Assembly: GCA_023101725.1 (NCBI GenBank) | Contig: JALJCO010010304.1 | Span: 186,001 to 250,000, forward strand | Direction: 5' to 3' | From: Atherinomorus stipes | Lineage: Eukaryota > Chordata > Actinopteri > Atheriniformes > Atherinidae | DNA: 64,000 bases | In this document: piece after piece, positions 1 to 11,933 of the stretch | Numbering within the stretch: position 1 is the stretch's first letter | Layout: each line of letters opens with the position of its first letter | Made by a program: the position numbers and the translations under genes | The notes under the pieces: model-generated | What the model was told of the DNA's origin: nothing | What the model saw: the letters and a program-made list of their open reading frames with translations, nothing else | Database searches by the model: none

Positions 1-72
1 ATTAATTATTTTTTTATTCTTTGTTATAAATAAAAGTGTTTTTTTTGATAAAATATAATATATAAATAAAAA

Positions 73-104
<32 letters not shown>

Positions 105-1110
105 ACGAAGAAATAATGCCAAAGATAATAAATTATAAAAAGAATGATAAAAAAGGGAAAAAAAGGAGGATAACCGGGAGGAAAGTTACGGGTGCTCCCA
201 TGGGAAAAAAAAAGGGGGAAAAAAAATAAAAGGGAAAAAAAAAAAAAAGGGTAAAATAGAAAAACTTTTAAGGGAAATTCAAAAGAAATTTCAACTGGGA
301 ATAAAAAATACAAAAGAAAAAAAAAAAAAAAAAGAAAAAAAAAAAAAAAGAAAGAAAAAAAAGAGGTGTAAAAAAAAAAAAAAGAGGAGAAAAGAAAAAA
401 AAAAAGGAGAAAAAAAGAGGAAAGGGGGGAGAAGTGAAAATATTAAAAATACTACTAAAATAAGGTAAAAAAAGGAAAAGGTATAATAAAAATCAAAGAT
501 TATTAAAATTATTTTTTAAATAAAAAAAAGAAAAAAAAAAAAATAAAAATGAAAAAATATAAAATTAAGAAAAGAAGAATGGGGGGAGAGAGAAGATAAG
601 GAATGACAACAGGATAATAATGCGCAGGGGAAATGTTGAAAGAAGTTAAAAGGAAAAAGAGGGCAATAAAAATAAGGAAAAAGGAAGAAAGAAAAAAATG
701 AAATAGATCAAGGGAATAAAAAATGGGAAAAAAAAAATATAAAAAATTTCGTCACAGATGATAAAGAGAGAGGGGCGAAGGATTTTTTTTTTTTTTATAT
801 ATAAGATTCTTTCGCCGGCCCCCCCCCCCGCGGAGGAAAAGGGGAAAAAGGGGGGATGGAGATATGAAATATTGGGGAAGACAAAAAATATAAAACGGGA
901 AAGAGATATATAGCGGTGTCCTGAGGGGAAAATCGCAAAATTCGTAATGGTAGGCAAATATGTACTGGAGAGACGGGAGGGGGGAGGGAGGGAAAGAAGA
1001 AAATCATGGATGGGGTCCTTCTTCCCGGATGAGAGGGTGCGTAAAAATAAAGATAAAAAAAGGGGGGGGGGGGGGGGGGGACAAAGAATAGAGGGGGAGA
1101 AAAAAGATAA
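1..1110. repeat. Purine-rich low-complexity block
   Basis: The plus strand is almost only A and G, with many poly-A tracts, GGAAA/GAAAA motifs and a 19-base G run at 1062-1080; pyrimidines are rare until about 900. Apparent ORFs on the minus strand are Phe/Pro/Leu strings produced by this composition and are not genes. It may be a decayed GA satellite or an error-rich patch at a difficult-to-sequence GA tract. The abrupt change to ordinary mixed sequence at about 1120 is visible. Confidence 0.8.
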
Positions 1111-3159
1111 AATGCACATGAAAAATTTTTTGTGCACTACTCGGCTGAAAACCAGCGGTGCTCTGTAGGCAACCCTGATAACTACAGTGACAGATGATCA
1201 ATAAAAACTTCAGCAACATCACTGCTGGACTTCATTTACGGACGGAGCTCCTTGATGGGATATAATACAAGCAGGGATGTCATGCACAACTTGAATTTGC
1301 TTGTTACCGTTAATCCACAGCTGTAGACTGCTGATTTCTCCAGATTTGCGCCGACAGCTCAGCGCACATCTGCTTACAAGCCGGTTGATCACTGATGACA
1401 TTTGTCATTGTTGAAGGAGTGTCCCAATTTGTAGGGGTTGACTTTCAGCCCTACCCCACGTGGCTTTGTTTTAAGTGGCAAGGACCAAGGGGAAGGGGCA
1501 AAAAAGAGAACTGAGATTGGGCCTTATTTTCTTTGAATCTATACAGAAATTCACAATTATCCTGAATGGGAGGGGCCTATTTATAAAACTTGTGTAGGAA
1601 AGCACACTAGGGTGGATGGAGGAAATATAAGAAGTGAGCCACACAAAACTTTTCAGATTTCTAAAAGAGTCCGTATGCACGCCCTACGCCTGTTTCCGTT
1701 TATAAAACAAAATCAAGTCTAAAGTTGGGGCACCTGAGGGAACGCTCCGCGCGGGGGGTATATGCTAAAATATAAAAAAACAAAGGAGAATCTAAAAAAG
1801 GAAGGGAAGGAAAAAGAACAAAAAATGGAAAGAAGGAAAAAAAGGGGAAGGAGGGCAAATAAGGTGATCATAAAAGGTCACGAAACACCCTGATCAGGAG
1901 TTACCCACCCCTGAGGTAAAACAGTGAAAAAAGCAGAATTTCTGAGAGTACGAGAGTGAGATTCTGATAGACCACATAGCAAAACGAAAAAATGTTTTAT
2001 TTAGAGCCCACAGCATGAAGATCAGCGATGAGAGAGGGAGAAAGGGTGTCATCAGAGGACCGGGCGGTTTCCAGTGGGCAACAAAGTGGAGACAGAACGG
2101 AGACAGAGGAGGACACAGACACGCCAGAACTAAACGCGTCTGAAGCGCCACATATATCATGATATTATTTATTCCTTTCTTCCACCTTATAAAACCAACA
2201 TGAACATCACTGTACCACTGTTTTAACATCCGTTTGATGTTAAATAATATTTGTTTCTAGTTCCTGCATGTTCCAGCTGATCACTGGTGCTGCAGCTGTG
2301 GTTAAAGGGGGAGACCGGTGACTCCCCAGCACTTCATGTGCCCAGTTGCAGCTGCATCCAAAGATGAACTACTGCGTGCAAAAGGCCATGGAGGCCACGG
2401 AGTTGCCAAAAACAAAGACTTTCACAGAAATGGACACAACACTAAAACTAGTATATAACTACATCAGATCTGCCGCTTGTGTTTCATGCATCTCTGATAT
2501 GAGCTTCCAACGCGCCGTTTCATCCTGCAGATGCTGCGTCTTTACGCATCAGGTTGCCGGCCTTTATGTAGCTGCATATACAGTATATCAGAAATCACTA
2601 GAATTCCTGAACAGCTACAGGTGGGAAATATCTTGATTGTTGCCAAACTAAAAGCACTTCGGCATGGCGATCATGTCATTTTAACGGTCCAGCTGCTCTC
2701 TACCTTCAGTATTTCAGTTCAATCCACCGAGATTTACATGAACTTTAGTCCTTCTTTGGTCTCTCCTGTGTTTCAAGTCTTTCTCGTCCTCCTCAGTTTT
2801 GATGCTTTCAGGAAGTTTTGCTCGTATGAACAGAGACAGCCAGCACCACTTTCCCTTCAATAGACGCCATGCGGTTCTGTTTACAAGTGCTGCTGTGCAC
2901 GTGCTAGGGAAGGACACTCCTCATCAGGAAAACTTGTTATTGGCTGTTTGTAAACTGGAACTTCTGTAGAATGAACTCCATTGGTATAGAAAAGCATCAC
3001 GACCGTGTTAGAAACCTAAACTTAAAAGGCCTGGATTCATGCATATACGCAATCAATGAGTCATTTATTTTCATGAAATTACCTCTTTTACCACACATTA
3101 TACCATGTAGAAAGCATTTTTCTTAGAGAGATTAGAATAAAATCAGTTACAGGACCTCT
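1111..3159. other. No recognisable gene
   Basis: Mixed-composition sequence with only short ORFs and no protein family I recognise. The stretch 1410-1740 has the look of old repeat sequence but I could not match both ends. A short A/G-rich patch lies at 1765-1860. Confidence 0.5.
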
Positions 3160-3386
3160 AAGTAGAATGAACGAACGAATGAGTACTATTGTCCTGTGAG
3201 TTCACAGTTTCGCAAATTGTGTTTTTATAGTTGTCTGGGTAGCAGCTGCTCCTCTCAGCTGTACTACGGAAGCGCGCATCATGAACACGTGGCCCCCGAA
3301 AAGTGTGTAGTACACCTTGATAACTAATGGAAAGCTAAATCTGGACTCATTGGACAAAAGTACTCGTGCGTTCATTCATTCTACTT
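3160..3386. repeat. Short hairpin (MITE-like) element
   Basis: An approximately 35-bp inverted repeat: the left arm AAGTAGAATGAACGAACGAA... (3160-3194) pairs with 3352-3386, with only a few mismatches, around a spacer of about 160 bp. No coding capacity. The family is not identified. It lies directly next to a TTAA-type element end and could be part of it. Confidence 0.65.
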
Positions 3387-3399
3387 AAAGTATTGGCGA

Positions 3400-3575
3400 A
3401 AATCAAGGAGCTTTTCTGCAGATAATGCCTTCTATAGTGGCTGCCCCGTCTCCGCCATTATTACTGGATGTATGCCGAAGGGCGACTCAATGTAATATTT
3501 TATCGGTGAGTTAATGCACGTATATACTCCTAGAAATAAGGGCCAGGTTGGAAAAAAAAAAAAAAAAGTTATCCT
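3400..3575 (+). mobile_element. T2/Kolobok-like element, right end only
   Basis: The tract ends ...GTTATCCT followed by TTAA (3576-3579). It shares the block 'CTAGAAATAAGGNCCAGGTTG' with 32645-32712, and in reverse with 63445-63620. The match to the 63-kb copy extends back through 'GCCCCGTCTC' to 'TCTGCAG'. I could not find the partner left end with TTAAAGGATAAC, so this is a truncated or interrupted copy. Confidence 0.65.
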
Positions 3576-3579
3576 TTAA

Positions 3580-5754
3580 AATTAAAACAGAATTTTTTGA
3601 ATGAATCAGCCAAATAAATTAAGTAAATACCACAAGGTGTTTAAAAAGTTGTATTTAACTGAGAAACATTTGCAAGTCCAGACAGACCAGGTCAGAACAC
3701 GCCAACCTGAAAGAAGAAAATCGCTTCAGTGACATTAAATGGGTTGTTAAACGAGGCAGCTGGTTCATTTAGCTGAGACCGGAAATGTTGCCAGTAACCC
3801 CGCTCAAACAGAAATTCTCCTTAACTGTTTTGTTGCATCACTGTAAAAAAAGAGAAAGAAATCCGTTCGTGAAACTCACAGCTCAGCACCACAATGAAGC
3901 CATTAAAACAGCCGTATGAATCACAGCTTAACCTTCCTGCTTCCTGCAGCACCATCCTCACGTCTAACAGCCACATCAGTGGCGGTGTACCTTCTGCATT
4001 TGATTACACGTACAACAGCAACATAAGTAGAATGTGTGATGTTTTAGCAGCCTGTCAGGCCCAAAGCCAGACTGCTGATAGGAGCTTTGGCCCAATCACT
4101 GCTGCGGTTGGCTGGGAGCGGAAAGCAGCTGTTGGCTGAATGCTGACCACAGTGGGAAGAGGACATACCTGCTGCATCAAAGGAGCCGTGCTGACCCAGG
4201 CTCAGCTGTGCCATCAGCAGCAGATAGCCGGAGATTCGGGAGGGAAGAGAGCGGCAGGCATGTTTGAGAAGAACAGGTTTGTCAAAACTCTTCTTTAATA
4301 TGAAGCAAAGAGATTAATCTGTTGTAGCATAAAAAATATGAATACTAAAGAGTCCTGCACTGTTCATTACCTTAACTTATTTCATTTAGACTGTTTATTG
4401 ACATGAAATAATGTAAAAGTAAAGATCAGTGCACAGGATTCTTACATTTTTTCTTATTTCTACATGACATGTTGAATTTTTATGGACTGTTTTCCCTCCA
4501 ACAAGCTTAGCATAACATATTAGAAGTATAAATGTACTTGACAACCTCAGCCACGCTTGGTTTCTCTGGGTACCGTACCTTGAAAAAGTCCTTTGAGAAA
4601 AGTATATGTATGGTTGGACTTCAGTACATTTGAGTGTAAGTTGCTCAAACTCTTCAAGAATAAGCTTAAATACTTAAAAGGCATGCAGCTGCGAAAACTC
4701 TTGTCAGCTTTTTACTTTGACTTTCTGCTCTGGGTAAGACACACTTCTGAGTATAAAATGCAGCTGAAGGTGGTGACAGAGTCCAAAAAATAAGAAGAGG
4801 CTTCTGCACCAGTGTACAGACGAGCAGTGAATGAGCTGGTCACAGTGATCAGCTCCACCCATGTACTCATTATACTCCATCAATGGTGTGAGACAGGGAG
4901 CTGACACCTTTGCCCAGATTCAATCTTCTTTCACACTCGTCTGCACCGCTGTGTGAATGGTGGAGCAGACGGATACCTCCCTCATATCCATCCACTCCAC
5001 AAAACACAATGAGGCTGTGCAGGATTCATCTGATGGAGCCTTTCACTGAGTTTTTATTAAGGGTGTTCACATCTGTCTGAGGGCAGCCCTTGTGGTTCTC
5101 TTGTATTTACCACCGGCACCACAGTTTTGTGCAGAGAGGCAGGAAGAGGCTGGGAGAGGTTTAAAAATGTAGATCCGCCTCTGCCAATGTTAGACTGTTG
5201 CAAAAGGCCCATGGCAGCATCATGGGAAGTCCATGTCCGGAGGGTATGTTGAACTTGCCCGTGGATGCTAAGAAGTCCACAGTAAACACTCTTTGAATCC
5301 CACTTTCAATCTTCTTTTTTATGCTTTGCTTTTATATTCTGAGTCACTCCACTTGCAGCTTTGGTGGAAACCGCTTTTTTATCCACAGCCAGTTCTCTGT
5401 GTGACTGATAAAAGGGCTTACGCCCCGGCGTCCCAGTTGGAAGAGTCAGCCATAGTCAGAGGTATCATTTTTGGGTCATTGTGAATATTATCATTGGGGT
5501 TGTTTAGAAGAATGTTCCAGTTCCTGCCTGTCCCTTCTGCGCTGGTACAGGCAGAGAAAAAGGTGATTTTGCCTCCAAAACTCACTTATACATCTGAGTT
5601 TTACAAAAATAGCCTAAAGTTTCTCCATCAGCATTTTTTTTCCTCATATGCGCTTAGCAGCTTGCTTGTTGGGGCTTTGGCAGAGTGTGTGTTTTCTTTT
5701 CATGGGTAAGAAAAGCTCAGAGAAGTCCAGCTGTACATTTGTTTAAATGAAGCT
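3580..5754. other. No recognisable gene
   Basis: No ORF with family resemblance, no paired inverted ends and no tandem repeat that I could see. The part 4800-5290 has fairly balanced composition and could be old coding-derived repeat, but no frame stays open. Confidence 0.45.
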
Positions 5755-5960
5755 GACATGAGTCAACAATCACTTTGTTTACATGCTGTCAATAACTCTT
5801 TCATAACTGGAATATTAGCAATAACCCAGTTGCGCACGGCCATGTATAAACACCGGCAAAAACCCTAAAATTTTCTAACCCTAATATTAGGTTGTGTAAA
5901 CGCGTATCGGAAAATCTCCATTGAAAGGAAGATTAAATTGTGTTATGCGCATGTTCTATG
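5755..5960 (+). repeat. Interspersed repeat, copy 1 (pair with 50275-50470)
   Basis: The segment with 'CAATAACTCTTTCATAACTG', 'GAATATTAGCA', 'TAACCC.GTTG.GCAC' and 'ATCTCCATTGAAAGGAA' recurs in the same order at 50275-50470 in about 200 bp. It is flanked by 'TTTACAT' motifs, suggesting a small DNA-transposon derivative. No coding capacity; family not named. Confidence 0.65.
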
Positions 5961-6090
5961 CTGGCTAGTTTACATATCACCATGGCAACACATATTTTAC
6001 GAGGAACTGTGTGCAAACAGTTACTTCATGGGGCTCCATCAATCATCTGGAAAAGTTTGGTAAAAACGTGACAGGAAAGTTGTCACGTTT

Positions 6091-6174
6091 TTAATCAGTT
6101 CATCCAATCATGAAAGACAGGAAACAGAGGTGCATTACTAAGTTCAGGAAGTAGTGGAGCTGTGCATAAAGCCC
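6091..6174 (+). mobile_element. Palindromic MITE, right half only
   Basis: Matches the right arms of the elements at 13126-13319 and 42010-42220: 'AATGAAAGACAGGAA'-like block, then 'TTCAGGAAGTAGTGGAG', then a terminal '...AAAGCCC' followed by AT. The left arm is missing. Confidence 0.6.
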
Positions 6175-6549
6175 ATTGAGCACCGATTCGATGAGTCACC
6201 ATGGCAATGTAGACGCGAGGGCACGGTTGCAGTCGCCATTGAATGGGACTATAACTTCTAAAGCCTCATATGGCGAGTTTGATCTGCTGCTGCTGCAGTT
6301 AAAAAAAAAGAAAGATGGCGTTGGAGAAGATATAAGTTTAAATACTGTCCTTTACAATCACAATGCTGTTATAGAGTAGAACTGGTTAATGGTGACGCAA
6401 CAGTCTTGGATCCTGTCAGTATGATTCCAGGTGATTTTGTGCACAGATGCCTGTTTGGTCGAATAGTTTGCGCACCTGCCTAACACCTCGAAGGCTGATG
6501 TTCAAATCCAGCTTTATACTTTTATCTTGTGTATGTAGATAACTGACTG
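6175..6549. other. No recognisable feature
   Basis: Short unassigned stretch. A lysine-rich short ORF near 6290 has no recognisable domain. Confidence 0.4.
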
Positions 6550-7496
6550 GGCCCAGTTGTTCAAAACTGGGTTATTTTTTAACCAGCCATTAAATACATT
6601 TAGCCGACCGTTAACTTTAACAGTCCGGTTATCTTGTTGTTCAAAACTCCGTTAATTTTAACCGTGTGTTATCTTAACGTTAAAGTTAACACACCTAAGG
6701 ACCGCCGCTAAAGTCTTAACGGTGGGGTTATATCTCATTATGCCGTTTGTTGCTAACGCTGCGTTCATGATGCCGGTTCAGAGAAGGAAGGACGGCGGTT
6801 ATTGTGGCTTTGATTTTGACATCGGGGATTCTAATGAGGAGCTGCGCACCACTTCGGGAAAGAATGCATATATGTAATCCTTTGCGAGTCGATTTGGAGC
6901 GTGCAACGAACTGTGGACACGACGGACTCACTATTTAGAATGACATTTTCTTCGTCAGCAGAGAAATTTCTGCCTCTTTTTCCTTGAAGTGAAAGGGATC
7001 GTTTGCTTATCAATACTTTCTGTGTCCCGTGTGTTCTGTTACTGAGGGTTTGCTGTGCTGTGAGGCCGGATGAGCTGGGGGGGGGGGGGGGGGGGGGGGC
7101 AGGAGTGTGAAGAGAACGGGGAAGGATGGAGAGACTGGGGGATGAGGAAGAGTGTGTTGTGGCTAACAGCAGCTCTGTTCACGGTGGGAAAATAAAGTGA
7201 GAGTCGCCCCCCCCCCCGTGTCTTCCTCACAGCAATAAGGAGACACAGACTTACAACATTACTTTTTGCAATACCAGAAGTAAACAAAATGGGGAATTGT
7301 GGGATACATTGGTGCTAACCAGTGGTGCTAACCCTATGGTTAACTTTGACGGTGCTGTTAGCTGACGGCATGACTAACCATGCTTTGAACAACGCATATT
7401 TAACAGTCGGTTAGCTAACGGCAGGTTAAGGATTTAACGGACCGTTAGGGGTAAACCAGCAGTTAAAATAACCGAGAATTGAACAACCGGGCCCTG
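6550..7496. mobile_element. Non-autonomous DNA transposon, GGGCCC termini
   Basis: Inverted ends GGGCCCAGTTGTTCAAAAC (6550 on) and the reverse complement of ...TTGAACAACCGGGCCC (to 7496), each followed inward by repeated 'GTTAA' motifs. Composition and ends resemble fish PIF/Harbinger-type MITEs; the superfamily is inference because the target duplication is not clear. The interior carries a 23-base G run (7077-7099) and no transposase. Confidence 0.6.
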
Positions 7497-7639
7497 ATGT
7501 GTAACTGTAACGCCAGAAATGAAACTTCTATCCGTGGTCTGATAACGATCTCTGAATGTTTAACTCTCCGCAGTCATGCAGCATCTTCATCCATGAAATC
7601 CTTATCGAAGGGACTTGCCTGTAACCTACTGACTCTGAT

Positions 7640-7906
7640 TTATATTTAACATGTTTTATTTGAGACGGCAGCAGCCAAAACTCACCGCTGACTGAATGAA
7701 TGAATGAGGAAATAAAACGGCGAGAGTCTGTTACTATGGTAACTGACCGAGGGTTTAAGTTACCTCTCTTCGTGCAACAGGCTAGAGTTACTCCTCTTTC
7801 CCTGGGTTGAGTTACCCACCTTTGTATTACGGAAAACTCAGAGTTTCCAGAATTTCAGGGTTAAACAGCTCAGGGTTTTCATTAAACCTGCTTCGTGCAA
7901 CAGACC
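7640..7906 (+). mobile_element. MITE fragment joined to a Tc1 relic
   Basis: AT-rich segment with 'GTTACTATGGTAACTGA', two 'TTCGTGCAACAG' motifs (around 7770 and 7890) and ends in 'GTGCAACAGACC'. This pattern recurs in fish Harbinger-like MITEs. The left boundary is uncertain. It abuts transposase-like sequence with no visible gap, so the MITE probably interrupted or deleted the 5' part of the Tc1 copy. Confidence 0.45.
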
Positions 7907-8822
7907 CCAGGACCACTCGTGGAGAGCTTCAGTATGACCTGGAATCAGCAGGTACAGTTGTTTCAGAGAAAACAAGAAGTAATGCACTCAACCACCATGG
8001 CCTTCATGCACGCACACCACATAAGACTCCATTTGTGAAGAAGAAGCATGTTGATGCTGGTTTGAAGTTTGCAACACATCTGGACAAACCCATGACATTC
8101 TGGAAAACATAGTCTGGTCAGATGAGACCAGAACTGAACTCTTCGGATGTCATAAGACAGAACATGTTTGGAGGAGAGGTGGCACCACATTTAAGCCCGA
8201 AAACACCATAGCAACAGTAAAGTTTGGAGGTGGGAACATCATGGTGGGGGCTGTTTTTCAGCATGTGGTACTGACAGACTTCTTATTGAAGGAAGAATGA
8301 ATGGAGAAAAGTAGAGACATTCTGGACCAGAATCTGCTGCATCTGCAGCTGCTGAAGATGAAAAGAGGCTGGATCTTTCAGCAAGATGACCATCCCAACA
8401 CACAGCCAAGAAACACTCACCTGGTTTCAGAAAAAAGAAAATAAAGCAGCTAGAATGGCCCAGTTAATTGAATCCACATGAAAATCTTTGGAAAAACCGA
8501 AGAGGCGAGTTAACAGAAGAGACCCGGAACTGGAGCAACTTATTCCACTGGTTTCTCCATACAGGAGGCGTCTGGAGGCTGGAATCACCAACCAAGGTTT
8601 TTGCACAAAATATTAAATAAATTTCAGTAAGCGTATTCAATACTTATTCCTTGTGTCATTTTACTATATTACACGAAACCTCATTTATAGATATAAATGT
8701 TCTGATTTCTTTGTATGTGTGCATTACTTGGGTTGTTGCTGACATCTGTTGAAAATTTCATGTCAATAGCTCTACTAGAAATACATTTTCTGAGAAAAAT
8801 GTTAATGTACAATACTCCGCTG
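7907..8822 (+). pseudogene. Tc1-type transposase relic with right terminal repeat
   Basis: Translation shows Tc1 transposase landmarks in order: TTRGELQYDLESAGTVVS, LNHHGLHARTP, KTPFVKKKHVDAGLKFATH, then in a shifted frame IVWSDETRTELFG (first catalytic Asp), FGGGNIM, a 'FQQDDHPN' region (second Asp) and degraded NP.ENLW-like sequence. Many frameshifts and stops break it, and the N-terminal DNA-binding region is missing. Beyond the coding trace (about 8600), 'TATTCAATACTTATTCCTTG' and a Tc1-like tail run to '...CCGCTG' at 8822, followed by TA. It is an old, dead Tc1 copy of a different subfamily from the one at 53379-54975. Confidence 0.8.
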
Positions 8823-8824
8823 TA

Positions 8825-10020
8825 TAGTTTGAAAATCTATGTAAGAGGAAAAAAAAGTCCATTTGAAAATCTTGAGAAAGCAGATAAAGAGACCTTAAGT
8901 GCTGCTACACCACTCGTCTGCAACACTGTGGTTTTCTGTAGAAACATAAGTGGATTTCTTCAGGCTAAACAGCTTTTTATTTCCACCACATTAGCTTGTT
9001 TTTCCATTGTGCATCTAGACCTACACTTAATGTCAGTCATTGTCTGAGTGCTCATGCTGATTTTCCTCAAACTGAGTTCACCAGACATGAAACCGCTCAC
9101 AGATACCAAGCTCTCAAGATTTTCCTTCAAACACATATTTATGTACCACGTTTTTGCACTTTCCCACAGATGCACATTTTTCTTCTGATGCACTGATGCA
9201 CTCTAGAGTAGTGTCATCCACAGAGCTAATCATCTGTTATTAGCTCAATAGAAGGCAACCCTCCTGATCCCAGCCCACCCCATCCTGCAAAATACCTTCC
9301 TCATTTTCAGAACACTTCACCAACAAAGTGCATAGTTCCCTTGATTAGCCACTCAATGAAACAAGAAATTACCTCAGTGGATAGCACTCTTATGTTTGCT
9401 CTATTTTATATCCTGTGCGGTGCTGTAAGATGAAAGTACTGATGGTGTCTGTTAGAGAGAGATGCCGTGTTATCTGCCTCCCAAGAATCTGTATTCATTT
9501 GCAAACAACCGGCTGAACATGTTCTAGATCTGAGTGTTAAATCAAAAAGCTGACGATGAGCAGATAAAGGGATTTGGCCCAGACAGCTTTAAATCACAGG
9601 GTTGAGTTCAGGAGTGGGAGTGTCTTTAAACATTTCAACCACTTTGTCCTTTGGGAACAGAGAAATGTCTGCAGGTGCATCAGTAGGCAGTCACAGATCC
9701 AGATTCCTTCTTGCGCCTGGTTTGGCTGTTATGGAGCATGTAATGGCCAGGGGTCATTTTCAAAAAAGCACACCTGAGATTTCTATAGCATCAGGTGTGA
9801 TTGAGCTGTTGCCACTCACTGGAAATCACACCCCCGAGCGCTGTCTAAAAAAGACAAGACTGTTGTTTGGATTTTGTAAAACTATTGTTACACTGTAAAA
9901 TGTGTAAAATTAGTTTAAATAGAATATATTTGTAAGATATAACTTCATTTTAAATGGGTTTTTAACCAATTATCTTAGCAAACTCCAGCAGAATAAAGTG
10001 AAGCCAACCCTAAAATCTGA
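8825..10020. other. No recognisable gene
   Basis: Several short ORFs on both strands, none with a recognisable domain. No inverted or tandem repeat that I could pair. Confidence 0.45.
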
Positions 10021-10024
10021 AAAC

Positions 10025-10130
10025 TTGCAGTTCCCCCTTCATCCACTAGGGGCTGGCTCCCGAAGTGAGTCAATCTCCATACTGTAGACTCCCATGTTAA
10101 AAAGGCCAACTTCTGGCCAAGTTGTAATTT
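10025..10130 (-). repeat. Interspersed repeat (pair with 60640-60760)
   Basis: The block 'CTAGGGGCTGGCTCC ... GACTCCCATGTTAAAAAGGCCAACTTC' reappears in reverse complement at 60640-60760 ('GAAGTTGGCCTTTACATGGGAGTC ... GGAGCCCCTAG'). It is a repeat type common in fish genomes; no coding content. Confidence 0.6.
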
Positions 10131-10183
10131 ACTAGAATAAAGTTGATAATCTAAATGTAGAAGGGGAAAATTGATTTAAAAAA

Positions 10184-10365
10184 ATGAGGGTGGTGGAGCA
10201 TTTGGTGAAGATGTACTTAAGCACAGGGTTTACAAACCAGGAGATTCTCAATCTCTTGGCACATCAGCACCACACTGTCATTAGTATCAGGACTTTGAAA
10301 AGAATCAGCAAGAAAATGAATCTATTCTGCAGAAAGAAGCAGATGGACTTGGAGGAAATGGCTGT
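10184..10365 (+). pseudogene. Integrase-like (IS3EU-type?) transposase N-terminal fragment
   Basis: The ORF reads VEHLVKMYLSTGFTNQEIL, then LLAHQHHTVISIRTLKRI and FCRKKQMDLEEMAV. The pattern 'G(F/L)TNxEILxLLAxxHxxxISxRTLKRxxxxxxLxRRK' is what I know from the N-terminal helix-turn-helix region of fish proteins carrying an integrase-type catalytic core, often assigned to IS3EU-like transposons. Only about 60 residues survive. The frame runs into a GT repeat and a long G run, and no DDE catalytic core follows. The superfamily name is from memory and less certain than the similarity itself. Confidence 0.5.
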
Positions 10366-10367
10366 TT

Positions 10368-10398
<31 letters not shown>

Positions 10399-10399
10399 G
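10366..10399. repeat. (GT)n followed by poly-G
   Basis: A short TG dinucleotide run leads directly into 18 consecutive G residues (10382-10399). It truncates the transposase fragment just upstream. Confidence 0.85.
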
Positions 10400-10742
10400 A
10401 CTGGCTCGAACCGGTGTTGTGCTGAAAAATGCACCACTGCCGTGAAAACCGTTGTGTTATAGACGAAAAAAAGCACCAGATCTGCTCCCTCAACTACAAC
10501 AATATTGTCCATAAATGTGCAAATCAGCTGTGACTCCCAGACCCACCTGTTGAAAGTGGTCTTTATTGATCAAAATGTACAGTTTTTGTGTTTTGGTGAT
10601 TAATTTTGCGATCACTGATCTTCCCTCAGATTCATCTGCAGGTTTTACTTCATCAGATCCACCTCTCACTCCTTCATCACTGCAACTCAAAAGGAAGCTG
10701 GATGTGTTTGGATAAAACAGAAAGTCATTTGCTTTTCAATAA

Positions 10743-10951
10743 CAGGGGTGTCCAGCTCCGGTCCTCCAGGGCCACAGTCCTGCAGGTTTTCTATGTCTCC
10801 CTGCTCCAACACACCTGACTCAGATTAATTAGTCATTGTGCAGAACTTCACAGGCTGTTAAATCATTTAATCGTGCCAGGTGTGTTGGAACAGGAAGGGA
10901 AAGAAAACCTACAGGACAGCGGCCCTGCAGGACCGACTTAGGACACCCCTG
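10743..10951. mobile_element. hAT-type MITE (CAGGGGTGTC ends)
   Basis: Ends CAGGGGTGTCCAGCTCCGG and ...TTAGGACACCCCTG are inverted repeats. The interior has 'CTGCAGGTTTTCTATGT' mirrored by 'GAAAACCTACAGGACAG' and 'CCAACACACCTG' mirrored by 'CAGGTGTGTTGG', so most of the 209 bp folds back. This is a very common fish hAT-derived MITE. Flanking octamers TTCAATAA and CTGTATAA agree at five of eight positions, an eroded target duplication. Confidence 0.8.
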
Positions 10952-11018
10952 CTGTATAAGGTTAGGGACACAATGAGAGATAAGTATTTATTCTAAGGGG
11001 AACAAATTTCCTCTTTAA

Positions 11019-11695
11019 AAGGGAATTTTGCTTTTTTTGAACCTGGGGTCTGTTTTCATATGTCCTTTCATATATATGAGTGATGGAGAAAGGAATTTTC
11101 AAGCTCCAGCTCCAGTATTTAGCCGGGCAGGCAGCCTTGCAGCCCAGCTAATGATAAGTATGGGGCAACTGCCCTGCGTCTGAGTTAGCCCTAAAAACAT
11201 GCTTTTTCCCACACTGAAGGCGCAAATAGTCTCAACGAGAGTCCAACAATATACTAAAGAGGAGAAATGAACGAAAGTATCTACATTACCTGGTTATCGC
11301 TATTTGTTTTGGTGTCTGTGTCCAAATCTTGGGACGCTGGAAATCAAATCTTGTTCCGAAATTGCGCAATAACCCACCAGTGTTTTGTTCCTGAGATTTG
11401 GACACAGACACCAAAACAAATAGCGATAACCAGGTAATGTAGATACTTTCGTTCATTTCTCCACTCGTATGTTGTTGTTGAGACTATCTGAGCCCTTCTG
11501 TGTGGAAAAAAGCAGGTTTTTGGGGCGAGCTTAGACGTGGGGGCCAGTTGACCCATACTTATCATTAGTTGGGCTGCTAGGCTGCCTGCCCGGCTAAATA
11601 CTGGAGATATCTTAAAAATTCCTTTCATCATCACTCACATATATGAAAGGACATATGAAAACACACCCCGGGTTCCAAAAAAGCAAAATTCCACT
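11019..11695. mobile_element. TTAA-flanked long fold-back (T2/Kolobok-like)
   Basis: TTAA at 11015-11018 and 11696-11699 bounds inverted ends AAGGGAATTTTGC / GCAAAATTCCACT. The arms extend inward through 'CATATGTCCTTTCATATAT', 'TTAGCCGGGCAGGCAGCC', 'ATGATAAGTATGGG' and a 57-bp nearly perfect inner stretch ending in 'TTTGGACACAGACACC'. Almost the whole 677 bp folds on itself around a spacer of about 70 bp near 11350. No transposase. The terminal sequence is a variant of TTAAAGG. Confidence 0.75.
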
Positions 11696-11933
11696 TTAAC
11701 CACGACACCAGGAGGATGCTGGTCCAGATGCGTTCATAGAACTAGACCAAGCTCAGGAGGATTTCATTCTGCACTTAAAGTTGCTTTTTACTGATCTGAA
11801 GCTCACTGTGATTATTTAAAACCAAGTTGACAGTTAAAAATGAGGGCCAATGAGTTTCAGTGTTTCATCGTTATCAGTTTTCATTTTCATTCTTTATTTC
11901 GGCATTCTCTTTATTTTTCCTCATTTGGTCTCT

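Noticed and set aside
646..1137. 163-codon Phe/Pro/Ser ORF on the minus strand
   Set aside because: Pure composition effect of the purine block.
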